Shown one piece after another: positions 35,231 through 47,476 of a stretch of DNA of 64,000 nucleotides (the first letter of the stretch is position 1; every line of letters begins with the position of its first letter). The stretch is from Atherinomorus stipes (lineage: Eukaryota; Chordata; Actinopteri; Atheriniformes; Atherinidae), in contig JALJCO010003429.1 in assembly GCA_023101725.1 (NCBI GenBank), forward strand, positions 806,001 through 870,000. Direction: 5' to 3'. Under the pieces are notes generated by a model. It worked only from the letters and a program-made list of their open reading frames with translations, had not been told where the DNA came from and ran no database searches. A program made the position numbers and the translations under genes.

Positions 35231-36340
35231 TGCAAGTTGCATTTGTGCTTAAAAGTTTACATACATTAACGAAAAGGCTAAATTCATAATAGTAGTTTAA
35301 ATAACACCAACCCTGAAAAAAGTAATAATAATAAAACTTTACTAAATTATTATTTACTAGAATAAAATATAGATTTAGATTTTTTTTTTTGTTTACAAAA
35401 ATAATAAAAAAACAAACCTGTCCCAGACAAATTAGAGCACCTTGCTCATTAACAGTTGGTCAAAATACCTGTTAAAGGCACATTCATGCTCCCTTACGTA
35501 CGTAAATGGCAACATGTTTTATGTGTTGCCATGCGTCGCCGTTTTCATACTTCCATGCATCTTCTACGTTTTGATGGTTCATGTATCAGCTTGTCCACGA
35601 AGCGGCAGTGCTGAGTTCATAGTTCATTTCCCTTTTTTGATGTGAGGCTACACTACTTGGTTTCAGTAACGTAGATACAGTATGAGTGTATTTTCGGACA
35701 CACTTGCACAGCCTCCCTTCAAAAGCTCCAGCCATATCTACAGATGCTCTTCTGTGTTTGTTTGGGGTCTTCTTTCTCAGGTGCTTTTATTGGGCTATTT
35801 AGCATCAGCGATTTTGTGTTGTTTTCGTCCAGTTCTTCTCTGGTTTGTTCCTGCATATCAGCCACACAACCCAAAACTGGTGGTATTGCTCCATCTTCTG
35901 CGTCGAGTGACAGACCAACAAGCCCCTTGAAAACCCACCAAATTACGTACGTAACTGATGCAGACGACGGACTAAACTGTCAGTCCTACTGCATATGCGT
36001 CTTCTGTGTCGAGCATAAATGGGCCTTAACAGGTGTAGAAATCTTAATGAACATTACAGAAAACACCTGATTGCAGTGATTGCCTTAAAGGGTTTCTCAA
36101 CAACATTTTAGCTCAGGAGCCCATCGTGCTTGTACTGTATACTTGTTTTATTTTCTGTTTGTTTTGTTTTTAATATTTCTGTTGAACCACAATACAAAAG
36201 CAACCTTATGATTTTCAAATATATAATTTTTTTAATTATTACTTTTGCCAATTTCAACTTATTTCACTGGTAGCTGTTTGTTTTTGTTTTGTTTTTTTTC
36301 TTAAATGGAATGGTATGTAAACTTTCAAGCACAACTGTAT
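35231..36340. mobile_element. Tc1-type relic with nested MITE
   Basis: Left TTGTGCTTAAAAGTTTACAT and right ATGTAAACTTTCAAGCACAA are near-complements of the fish Tc1 end type, and the right end is followed by …CTGTA. No transposase remains. The central part, about 35470-36025, is bounded by TTAAAGGCACATTCATGCTC and GAGCATAAATGGGCCTTAA, which look like the ends of a second, inserted element. Confidence 0.65.
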
Positions 36341-36589
36341 GTCAAATCAAGTCACATTCATCTTTACAGAACATTTGAAACCAACTGTGGTCAATCAAAA
36401 AACTTAACAGGATACAGGAATAAGAAATTCAGGACAGTTTCTTCAAAGGAGTGAAAAACAAGGGCCGTAGAATTCTTAACTGGAGACAGTGAAAGCCTTT
36501 AGGAAGTTAAATAAAAGCTTACTGTAAATCAGAAGTAACTTGACACATTAAGAAAGGAACTTTTTCCTTGTCACGTGCTTGCTAAAGCT

Positions 36590-37420
36590 AGGTACACACT
36601 ACAGGATTCCTGAGACCTTCATAGATGTAGAGACCACACACTTGATGATAAAAGAAAATCACACAGATTTCCTCTTCGTCATATAGTGTGGGGTGTACAC
36701 GACGGAGAACACCCCACACTAACTGATTCGTCAGCAGAGTCTCCTTCACTGTCAACATCCCAAATCTCGCGATAGCAAACGAGACTTCGTGGTGAGACTT
36801 CGTGACGAGACTTTAGCATAAACAAACGTAGCTGACTTTTCAGCCTCTTACATTGTGGGAAAAAACATGCATACATAGAAAAAAACATTGTGGAAAAAGT
36901 CATAGAGAGTAATAGGAACATGGGCTGTATGACCGCGAGTCGGAGGTGAAAAAAAATGGCCACAAACATTAGATAGCTTGGAGAGCAGGGCTGTAAGCTA
37001 ATGGCTATGTGCTCTTTGTTTGTATTTGTTTACTTTTCCGTCAGTCAGCTGTTAGTCAGCTGTTAGCTCTTGCGTTTTGATTGGCTGTTGTTCCGGGAGC
37101 CTCCATGTGATTTCCCAATGAGAGCAGCGTTTTTGATTTTGCACAGCTGTGAACACTGTGCGTGTTCGGGTCCTCTCAGAACACCACACACACCAGGATT
37201 ACTAGTCGCAAATATTAAACATGTTCATTATCAACGATCTCTCCTTCCGAGGCCATCCAATCGGATTGGACAAGCTCACTCACTCATAACTCACATCACA
37301 CCGTAAGAAGATCAGATGCAATGTTTTTTGCAAACATCCGACAATCGGACCTTTGCTGGCTTTGATCATAAGGGGAAGATCGGGACATAAATCGGGCTGA
37401 TTTTCCTGTAGTGTGTACCT
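36590..37420. mobile_element. inverted-repeat transposon, about 830 bp, unassigned
   Basis: Ends AGGTACACACTACAGGA and TCCTGTAGTGTGTACCT are exact complements. A perfect 13-bp-arm hairpin lies inside at 36684-36721. I did not find a clear target duplication or a coding frame. Confidence 0.65.
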
Positions 37421-38868
37421 GCCTTAAGTTGTTTCAGGGAAAAAAAGATCAATTCTCGATAATCATTGCACAGTTGAGCCCAAATTTAGTGATTTCCAAT
37501 TGGTTCAGTCAGTCTTGGATTGCATTTGCATCAGAGAAGCAAGCATCGTACACTTTTCCCCCCACATCTACTCTGCCTGTTGGAATCATTTTAATCACCT
37601 TTGAATAAATAGCATCAAGGTCACACCTCTCTGTTGAACAGAATTAGCAAGTGAGCCTAAAATAGTTTAAACATAACTGTATTATATTATATATGATAAG
37701 TTTCCAGATCAATCATGCCTCAACCTTCCTCTCAGCATGCTGTACTTATTAAGATTAAACTTCAGAGTTAGCTTTTATAACACCCTATCTGCAAACATCA
37801 CACACAGTTACAGGATGTGGTCCAAGACAGAAGGCTTTGCAGCATGCAGCTACACTTGCCCAGAACATCATTAGCATCAGCTGCCATCCAATCATAAGTG
37901 ATGTCTAGGAAGTGAAATCCACGCCTTAACCTGTAGAGCTCTGACAGATAAAACTTTAAGACTTCTACCTCATGATAGTGGAAAATAAGCTTGAAAGTGG
38001 CACATTTCCAGTATCAGACGAGGCATTCTGGACTGCTACGTAGCATTCATTGACATAAAAGCTTTCAGAGCTACATTATGTCTGGTTAGTGCGTACAAAC
38101 ATGGAAACATAAACCTGTGATCTGAAAGAGGTACCAGTGTGCACTCTCATCTGCCTAATCGCACATGCTCGCTGATGCACACCCCCCTGGTTCCCCGCAT
38201 GTTTGGACACACAGCTTGTGTGTGGAAGGAGCCAGTGCTGGGTTAAGCTAATTACACAGCTAAACTATCGGCTGTGAGCCTCCGTTAGAGGGCTGGATCT
38301 GACATTCAGTAAATGCCAGCCAGTCACTGGACTATTAGCAGGGCTCTGAGTGTTTGAGTGTGCGCGTTTGTGCGTGAGCATGTGCGGGGTCTCAGATAGT
38401 GCGAGCGCTGTGGCTACTGAGGGTATCAGTTACATTGGAAATGTCAGTCTGAGACTGGGATCTTTTTTGTTCTGCTTCGACTTGTTTACGAGTCTCTGTG
38501 TGAACAGAGGCAAAGCTGAGAGGAGGACAGTGTAAATGTTTGTGTCTGTCTAAAGTTTGTTTAGGGTGTCCACGTGTCTCCAAGGTCCTATCATCAATGA
38601 AGCGTGCTGTATTGAACCACCGCTATTCCCTGCTGTGTCCTTTTGTGTTTGGTTACACTCAGCTTGCATTCCTATTGGAGATGATTTAATACCTCACAAC
38701 TGATCTACAAACAGCACTCTCTGAAATATAAAACCCTTTTCTTCTTCCCGTCTACTCCTGTCCATGCTTCGCTCACTCTCATAAAAAAAATGTGAAAGCC
38801 TTCTTCTTTTTTGTCTTCATCCCCTCACCATGTCTGTTTTCCTCTGATCTTTTCTGTCTCCCTCGCAG

Positions 38869-38958
38869 CAAACTGGATGCCTTCATCTATGACGCCGCAG
38901 TGCTGAACTACATGGCTGGCAGGGATGAGGGATGTAAGCTGGTGACCATAGGAAGCGG
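38869..38958 (+). CDS. grin2a: grin2a exon: S2 segment with ligand-contact YDAA
   Basis: A 90-bp exon that begins with the third base of a Gly codon and reads [19 protein letters not shown], then [11 protein letters not shown]. It belongs to the S2 lobe of the GluN2 glutamate-binding domain. The Tyr-Asp in FIYDAA corresponds to the ligand-contact pair Y730/D731 of mammalian GluN2A (numbering from memory). Acceptor ctcgcag and donor gtaact are canonical. The Met in NYMAG resembles GluN2B, where mammalian GluN2A has Lys, but the following exon is GluN2A-like. In the mammalian genes, as I recall them, this segment and the next form one 188-bp exon; here 90 + 98 equals exactly 188. Confidence 0.95.
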
Positions 38959-39427
38959 GTAACTAAGGCTGCAATTCTTTAAACGTCTCATTCTTTCTTT
39001 CAAACCACTGTTGAAGTAAGGATATTCCATTCTGTCTCAGAGTGCAAATTGTTTGCTTGCAGGTCTGAGAAATGTGTCATCACTGTTAAAATTTGAAATC
39101 GTTTTTAAAATCTGGAGACCTTGTCCTGTATCAGTCGGTGGGTAATATATGCAGGAAAAAAATCAATAATCTGACTTGCCTTCTGATTGGTTAGCTTTGC
39201 AGCTTTGCTAATGTCATGAAATGAGTTTTTGTTTTTTTTTAAGCAAGACTTTTTTTTACTCTTCCTATTATTTCTTTACAGATCATTAATTATACTTGAG
39301 AAAAAATGTAAAATTAGCACAAAAAAGAAAAAAATCTGTTAAGTATCTCTTCCCTTTAAAAATACCAGCTGACGCTGTACATTGTTGGAAAGCCTGATTA
39401 TTCTGAGATGTTACTGGTAAGGATCCC

Positions 39428-42400
39428 GGGGCCTGTTTCCCAAAGCAGAGTTAAAGAAACCCTGAGTTGTTTATCCCCGAGATCAGGGAAACTCTAACGT
39501 GTCTCAAACTGGGCACTTTCCCGAGTGCACTGGAACTCAGAGCGCAGTGCACACTGTGTACTTCATCTGTAGCACACACTGTTGTCACTAAATGCTGACC
39601 CGAATAGAGCACTGCACTTACCGGAAGTGACGGACTACTGTAGCATTGCCCGCTAACATTAGCTAACTCTACTGAGCCGGTATAACCGCAGCCTCAAGCA
39701 AATGACCAAATCATAACTGTCATCAGGGAGTGAACAGCTTGGTAGCATGCCACAATATACATTAGTAATTATGTCTGATTAATTTCATAAATGTTATTTA
39801 AATCAGTACAATACCGCCTCCGATGCAGCAGGGGTCGCCACCACTCACCACACACCACTGTGGTTAGAAAGTCCCGTGTCTTCCTCTACGTCAGCAAGAT
39901 GGCGTCCATTTAGTGCGAGTAGCGTGCTTCGTTTTGAACTTAGTTTTTGGCTGTTATTTGGGCAACACCCCGGTACTTTCCGAGCACTGAATTTTGGCTT
40001 AAATGACACCATGAATGCACTACACACTCAAAAATAGTGTTTGAAGCGCTCAAGTGCGCGTTTTGAGACACGGCATCTGAGTTTTCTGTTTCACAAAGGT
40101 AGGTAACTCAACCCAGGGAAAGAGGAGTAACGCTAGCCTGTTTCACAGAGAGGGGTAACTTAAACCCTTGGTCAGTTACCACAGCAACAGTCTCACCTGG
40201 TCGGGAGCAGGTTAATATGTAGAAACCTTGAGTTTCTTGCTGTCTCCGCCCACTTTCAGCCACACTCGCTATTTCATTTCCTCATTCTTTCATTCAGTCA
40301 GCGGCGAGTTTTGGCTGCTGCTGTCTCTAAAAAACATGATAGAAAATAAATCAGTCAGTTAGTTAGAGAGGTGTCCTTTTGATAAGGATTTCATGGATGA
40401 AGATGCAGCATGACTGCGGGGAGAATTAAACATTCATTATCAGACTGTGGTTAGAAGTTCTTTCATTTCCCGACAGTTGTCATGGTTATATTTCATCTTA
40501 AAGGATAACCTTTTTTTTCAACCTTGACCTTATTTCTAGGAGCTTATACAGGCATTTACTCACCGGTAAAGTTTCTGCATCACTTTGAGTCCTTCGGAAG
40601 ATATTACGCCCTTCGGTGTAGGTCCAGTAAATGGCAGAGATGGGGCAGCCACTACATAAGACCTTATCTGCAGCAAAACTTCTAGATTTTTACCAATTCT
40701 TTAAAGGCCTCCTTCCACTGAAAACCCGTTTAACTTGCTCCTTCTGAAATACGGAGGGTTTCCCCTTGTTTACTTACACATGCTCACTTGCTAGCGTTGC
40801 GTTCCCCTCCAGTCGGCTGTGCTTTCTCATCAGAGAAGCAATACGAAGAAAAGAGCGAATCGGGAACAGCCCTCGCACTTCTACGTCCACATTGCAAATA
40901 GCGTATCCCACGTGGGGTTTCTATCTGTCCATTGGAAGGCAGGTAACCCTCCACTACACACTAGAAGTAAAGACAGCATGACTGTAGCTTCGGAGTTGAG
41001 AAGCTAATTAGCTAACTGTTTGTTAGCATGGCGGAACAAACTTGTTTGTCGGCTCTATTTCCTGTCTGTAGCGAAATAAGAGCGGAAGGCGGAGCTTCCT
41101 TCATACACTGATGGGAGGCAGCCAATCAGATGGAAATTCATGAGAAGGACCCGGAAAATCCTGCCGTTGGACCACAAGCCTCCCTTCTAGTATACAAATA
41201 CAGCTGGATACAAAGATACAGATACAGAAGGTTTTTTTTAAACAGAAACGATGCAGAATGCATTCAATAATAATGGAGAACACAGAAATATTAATGAAAT
41301 GACCATGGAAGTACAACTTTAAGTAGAATGAAAAAAAACTAACGAGTACTATTGTCCTGTGAGTCCAGATTTGGCTTTCCATTAGTTATGAGGCTGTTCT
41401 ACACACTTTTCGGGGCCGCACGTTCACGATGCGTGCTTCCGTAATACAGCTGAGAAGAGCAGCTCGCTACCCAGACAACAACAAAAACACAATTTATGAA
41501 ACTCTGAACTCACAGGACAATAGTACTCATTCATTTGTTCATTCTACTAAAAGCATTGATGAAATGAAGGAGTTTTGCTGCAGATAATGTCTTATCGAGA
41601 GGCTGCCCCGTCTCTGCCATTGTACCAGACGTATACCAAAGTGCGACTCAACGTTATATCCCTCGAAGGACTCAAAGTGATGCAGAAACTTAACCGGTGA
41701 GTAAATGCACGTATATACTCCTAGAAATAAAGTTCAGGTTGAAAAAAAATTAACTTATCCTTTAATGCTGAGACAAGAGCTCTTCTCCCATACAGGATTG
41801 CACCTAAATTAAATAAATAAAAAGGCTGCGGTGGCAGTATAAGAGCAGGATTCAAACACCAGCTTACCAGGTGGGAGTCAGGCGCGCAAACTTTTCAACC
41901 AAACAGCCGCCAACCCACAAAACCACTTTTTTAAAAAAAAATCTTTATGTAGCACATATATGGTAAAAGAAACACAAAAAACAATACAAGATGAGCATGA
42001 CAAAACATGTGCAAGGAAGACAAAAAACCCGTAAGGGCTTATAAGAAGTCCTTCCTAGTATAGATAAGAGAACTTTAAAGAAGTAAGTAGAGTGTATCAT
42101 TGTAATCATACTGACAGGACTCTGGACTGTCATGCTACTTTAACCAGTTTTACCCGATAATATCATTGTGATTGTAAAGGACAGCATATAAACTTAAATC
42201 TTCTCCATGCCGTCTCTCTTCGTTTTGCAGCAGCAGTTCGAACTCGCCATATGTTGCGCTAGAAGTTCTGGTTCCATTCAGTAACGGCCACAGACCCGCC
42301 CTCGCGTGCACATTAAAATGGTGACTCATCGAATCGGGGCTCCATTGATGCTGGCTTTCTCGCATGTGCAAAACCCCGGGTTGAACTACCCTGAGTTAAT

Positions 42401-42503
42401 TAAACCAACTCAAATCAGCTGTTCTGAAACCGACTCAGAATGGGTCAACTCTGAGTTCAGGGTTAGACTCACTTTGTTTAACCTGCTTCATGAAACAGAC
42501 CTC
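39428..42503. mobile_element. nested transposon block in the extra grin2a intron
   Basis: The outer element is suggested by ggcctgtttcccaaagcaga at its left edge and the inverted cctgcttcatgaaacagacc near 42485-42505, both followed inward by gttaaa/tttaac and CTGAGTT words. Inside are an inverted-end element at about 39497-40075 (GTGTCTCAAA / TTTGAGACAC) and a TTAA-target element at 40502-41761. A possible SANT-like frame (ATYGEFELLLQ) lies on the minus strand near 42210-42250. Confidence 0.5.
40502..41761. mobile_element. TTAA-target transposon with long inverted ends (1260 bp)
   Basis: Flanked by TTAA on both sides (40498-40501 and 41762-41765). The inverted ends begin AGGATAA and continue for roughly 150-200 bp, including TTTACTCACCGG and TCTGCATCACTTTGAGTCC in both arms. 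No transposase. Kolobok- or piggyBac-type mobilisation is plausible. Confidence 0.78.
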
Positions 42504-42593
42504 TGGTCTCTGTAGGGGAAGGGTGTTTTCCTGGGGGATGGAGTTATCAGATCACCACTGGCTCAAAAATCGCATTCTGATGCCTCTGTCAAT

Positions 42594-42811
42594 CAATAGG
42601 CTCTATGCACGGCTCCACTACTTCCTGAACTTAAGGCAGCTCCTTTGTCTCCTGTCTTTCATTACTGGACAAACTGATCAATCCAGGTGTGTCTGGCCAG
42701 TTACTGAGGTCAGGCACACCTGGATTAATTACTTTGTCCAGTAATGAAAGACAGAAAAAAAGAGCTACTTTAAGTTCAGGAAGTAGTGGAGCTGTGCACA
42801 GAGCCCATTAG
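42594..42811. repeat. palindromic MITE, copy 2 (about 218 bp)
   Basis: Same family as 4377-4588: the ends resemble ATAGGCTCTATGCACGGCTC and complement, and the core holds AATCCAGGTGTGTCTGGCC with its inverted partner. It lies about 1.1 kb before the exon at 43938. Confidence 0.8.
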
Positions 42812-43937
42812 GCAGAAGTGTGATCCTTATATCGATGTAAAGGTGACTTATCAGGCGTTCCAATGTATATAATATGACACCAACTTGTTTTATTTAAAGT
42901 GGAAAATAATTAACCAAAAACAAATTTCCTTAATTTTACTTCAGTGAGTTGTATTTTCTCTTCAATCTTTTTTTTTTCTTTAAATATATACATTTAAAGA
43001 CACATTATGCAAATTTACGACCTTTAAAGTCCACAGACTCATTTGATGGCACAGTAGTATCTATTATGTTTCTGGAGCCATCACTGCCCAGCAGCGTCCT
43101 GAGACTAAATAAAAAAAAAAAAAAAAGATTTTGAAGCCTAGTCTTTTTCAAACATGTAACATGCTAGCAAACAGCAATATAAAGACAAGATAAAAAGGTT
43201 GTTGGAATGTGCACCATGACTGATTCAGAAAAAAAACGCAAGAAGACATTATCGGAGGAAGAGAGGAAATGAAAGAAAGAAACAGACAGAACAAGAGATA
43301 AGACAAGAGTCAAGATAAGACTGTCTTTTACTGGCGGAACAGAGCTCGCAGTACAGGTAGGATGAAGATGGATGCATCCCTGAGAAAATCTGCAAAATTT
43401 CCGTGGTGCATCTTTCAGATCAAGCGTTTGATCACCTTCTCCTGAACCTTCTCTGTATCAGCTTAGCTTGCTTGACAGGTTTTCAAAGTTGAGAATAGTT
43501 GAATTTTTCCACTTGCAGCACAGTCACCAGCCGGTCAAATATAACCTGCACATTCCATCTGATCATGTGACTAATTGCCTCTACGATCCAACAAGCCCAG
43601 GTCTGCCCACTTTTGAGCGCTAGCACGTCACTCCGAAAACTAACACCTGCAGATTTTCTCCCTTTTTTCTAACATTTGTATCTAAAAAACCTCCTTGTTC
43701 ATCAGGTCCATGTTGACGTTCCAGTCCCATCATAACAAGTGAAGCGACTCAATAGATCTGTGCAGTACTCCGCATGATGCGACCCATATTGCCACTTCAT
43801 AACATTTATATGCATCACTATGCATGACATGTCACATTCACAGTGTCACCATCTGGAGAAATAAAGGTTGAAATATTTGTTTAAAAGGTTAAAGTATGTG
43901 CTTCTGTGTGTGCACGTGTGGACGTGCTTGTATTCAG

Positions 43938-44035
43938 GTACATCTTTGCTACCACTGGTTACGGCATTGCTCTGCAAAAAGGTTCCTACTGGAAGCGACA
44001 GGTGGATCTGGCCATCCTGGCAATCATTGGAGATG
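43938..44035 (+). CDS. grin2a: grin2a exon: distal S2 segment
   Basis: A 98-bp exon completing a Gly codon and reading [20 protein letters not shown], then [29 protein letters not shown] is the GluN2A form of this block (GluN2B has a KVFASTGYGIAIQKDS type), which is my main reason for choosing grin2a over grin2b. It covers the last part of the S2 lobe before the linker to M4. The donor gtgaga falls after the first base of the next Gly codon, matching the phase of the exon at 50316. Confidence 0.95.
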
Positions 44036-47000
44036 GTGAGAACTACACACAGCACCGTCATATGCAGCTTCCAAGTGCATGACACTATCCACAAGGCGAA
44101 AGGTTACACTCTTCCTTGCCAGCATTGTAATACATGCACAAGAGCACAAGCACACATCTCTGCTGCTGTCTGCAGACAGCACAAAGGAAAAGCAGTGAAG
44201 TATAAATAGTCCTTTGATGTTATTCTGGACACAAAGGCTGCTCTAAACAGAGGGCAGAGTGTGTAAGTTATTCTAATATATTCCTCTCTGCAGAACCAAA
44301 TCTGTGTGGATATGTGTGTTTGTGTATGTGTGTGTACACATTACTCTGTGCATTCCTTTATTACAGTAGCCTCAGAGGTTTTTACATAAACAGTTTCCTC
44401 CTGCAAAACAGAGAAAGTAAGACAGCTCGAGCTTTTAGTGACAGATTCATTTACATTTTACAACAAAAGCATTTTGCTGATGTGAGTGCTCTCAGCCACT
44501 TGCATTAAGTACACTGAAGTTGATTAAATGAATATTGGTGTCACAATAATCCTGTCATGCTGAATCGTATCAGGACTTCAGAGCATGCAGGCCACAAAAT
44601 GACAAAAATCTGCCTTGCTGTTTTTGTTTTGCTTCATGCTTTTTCTCCCCCCCTGCTCATTTATGCCATCCAGTCTCTTCCACTGCAATATCAACCAAGG
44701 TTTCTTTGGATCTGTATCATCTCTGCGCCACTCTAATAACTTCAGTGTTGCTTTACTTGTGTAGAAAAAAATGGATAAAGGTCGCAAAGGTAAGGATAAA
44801 GGTGAGAAAAGGGGGGCGGGAGTGAAATGGAAAAGGGGTGAAATAGTGTTGAGGTGACAAAAAAAAAAAGATTGGGGAGATGAAAGTGAGGGGGTGAAAA
44901 AGTGATGACACTGTCAGGAAAGTGAGAGTGGGAGTGTGTGATGGTCAGTAAGAGGGCAAAATGTGAACCAACTGTGGAGCACGGGAAGTGAGAAGGCAAT
45001 GAAAAGGAGTGAAGGGAGGGCAGGTCCTTGATAGATGACAGTGACTTTTATCTTGGCAGACGCTACTTGATCTGATAGACACAGTGTGGGAGGAGAGCAT
45101 CCAGCATTTCATGGAAGGAGAGGAGACAGAATATTCTTACCTTCAGGGTTACAAAAACTTCTTTTTAAACAAAATATGCTGCTGATCAGACTACTGTCAC
45201 ATCCTGTTCTCTTACTTGCTGGGCAACTCTATAGAAATATTCTGGATTTGTGTTTCTACAGAAAAACTGAACAGATGCGCTTGTTTTACTGCTTAAGACC
45301 CTTTGCCTCTGATTTTCACCCCAGCCTTTTTGTCATTTGGCATACCTCAACCTTTTATGATGATTTTACCCATGGCTGATGAAAGTAGTTTTCATTTCAT
45401 TCATTTCGTTTAATTTTCCGCCTATTTCCCTTCCTGCAAATCATGCTGAGATAATTATGCCAAGTTTTCAGCAAATAGCCCTTTTGGAATCATGTTGTTG
45501 GTATGAAAATATAAATTTATGTCTGTCACATTGTGTTTGGTGTTTTTTATAGATGCAATACAACTGAAGACATGAGAATTAATGATGTCTTTAGCTTAGT
45601 TTCCAACAAGGGGTCCAGCAAAGTTCAGGACAGGACAGAGTCTCCACAGGGAAAAGTTGGGATCCAATCTGAGCAACTGTATTATGTTTGGGATCCTTGC
45701 TTCTATTGGCGTACCAAGCCTAAAGGCTTGAGCGTGATTCGCTGAAATCCATTGATTGGTGGAAAGAATCATCACTTCCACAGCAACTTGGCCATGAAAA
45801 CTAAATCTGAGAATAGCAATGTTTACGTAGCTCATTGTGGATTCTTTAGTTGGTCAAATGTCAAGAAGAAAACACACATGCTGGATGTCCACCATCCTCA
45901 TTTGTTTCTGTGCTGCGTTCTTTGTTATGATTCAATAAAGGCATCATGCTGATAAAATGCCATGTTACTAAACATGTATCACTATTTGGTTCATACCAAT
46001 CCTACCAGAGAAAGCAAAGTTATCCAACGTTGGTCGTCGAGGGCAGCTGCAGGTTTTGGATGTTTCCTGCAGCATGCCTGAATCAGAATAACGGGTCAGC
46101 TTGCTTGGGTAGAACTGGACAACAAGCTGTGAAGGAGAGCCTTTTAATTTGAATTAGGTGTGTTGGAGCATGCAGCACTGCAGCCCGGACCAGGCTGGAC
46201 TAATGTAAGGGGGTGATTTACTATGGAAACGCACCAAAGAAAAGGGTTTGCTGAATGAAGCTGTACCACACCGCCTCATCTTCAGCTGGACGCCTTGGTA
46301 GAAACTGAGCTTTTTTGACCGGTTGCTCCAAACAAAAGACCTGAAGATGCTTTTTAAAACTTCTTTAGCCTACTCAAATTTCTGTTATGTGTAGAAACAA
46401 CACTGGTTTAGTTTGGGGCTGTTTTTAATCCCTTACAGAAAAATCACATTTTATTTAACCACATGCAGTGTGGTGAAATAAAGTGAAACACATGTGAAGC
46501 ATATGTTATATAAAAAAGAACATGTTTTACACATGGGAAATGTGTGGTTTGGAATACTTTCATGATAATGTGATCTGTTCTGACCTGTTCTGTTTGGTCA
46601 AGTTTAACATTATTTTACGATGTGAAGCATGACCATACAAAACCCAATGGGTTAACATGACTATATGTTTTTTATGCTATTACCATGAAAATGTTCCTAA
46701 ACCAGATGTCTCTTATATGCAAGATATATGTGTAACATGCATTCCACATGTGTTTCACATGTGCAAAAGCACACGTGGTGCCATGTAAAATGCATGTTTG
46801 TTTTTCTTTCTTTTTTTTTTTTTTTTTTTTTCCTGTAAAGGTCACATAAATGATTTATTGGTAAGTGTCAAGTTGTCAGTAGACAGTCAGGGGGGAAAAA
46901 AGCTACATTTCTCTAAAAATAGTTAAATCCCTGTGGTACATGAATAAGAGAAAATCACATCTTGTGTTGCATTAATTCATTAAATGACTGAAAAAGCCAA

Positions 47001-47422
47001 TGTATTAAGAAAGATATCCAGAAAACTCAGAACATTATTGCCCAAGACCACAAGCAAAAATTAAAGCCTTTTAATTTAATAGATACAGTATAGATGTATA
47101 GTAAATGAAGGTAACCTTGATACTTTTTTGCATTGTACTGTAGATTCCTCAAATTAAGAATGTTTTAGCATCTCAAACTTTCCTCTAGTTTTTATTTTCA
47201 AGTAGCAACACATTGATAACTTATTCTGTCTCATATGTGTGAGACAGAAGAAAACCAAATAGCTGCCAGACCCTCAGGACAGGATAAAAACAAGAACAAG
47301 ACTACAGTAACCAAAGATATTTAAATGTAACATACAGTGAACTGACTTCATAATTCAAATAATCTACAAGATGACCAAAGAAAATAAATGCATCATAACA
47401 AGAGAACAGGCCATTAAAAGGA

Positions 47423-47476
<54 letters not shown>

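Larger units (their letters stand above)
27937..38868 (+). other. grin2a: grin2a intron, 10.9 kb
   Basis: Intron between the exon ending at 27936 (donor gtaagg) and the exon starting at 38869 (acceptor ccctcgcag). It contains a purine-rich tract at about 28415-28640, a palindromic MITE, an inverted-repeat transposon, a retroelement tail, a small minisatellite, a Tc1 relic and a further inverted-repeat element, all listed separately. I recognise nothing specific in about 31770-32780, 33000-34480, 34780-35230, 36345-36585 and 37425-38860, which are AT-rich with short random frames. Confidence 0.85.
38959..43937 (+). other. grin2a: grin2a intron that splits a 188-bp ancestral exon
   Basis: A 4979-bp intron with donor gtaact and acceptor ttgtattcag, inserted in phase 2 between …AGC GG and G TAC ATC. 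Most of it is a nested transposon block (39428-42503) and a palindromic MITE (42594-42811). I see nothing definite in 38960-39420 or 42815-43930. The intron is unexpected because the two flanking exons add up to the length of a single exon in mammals. Confidence 0.85.

Noticed and set aside
43938..44035. Possibility that the gene is grin2b
   Set aside because: Although NYMAG in the previous exon is GluN2B-like, the [16 protein letters not shown] block and the KKIPSLESDV C-terminus fit GluN2A.
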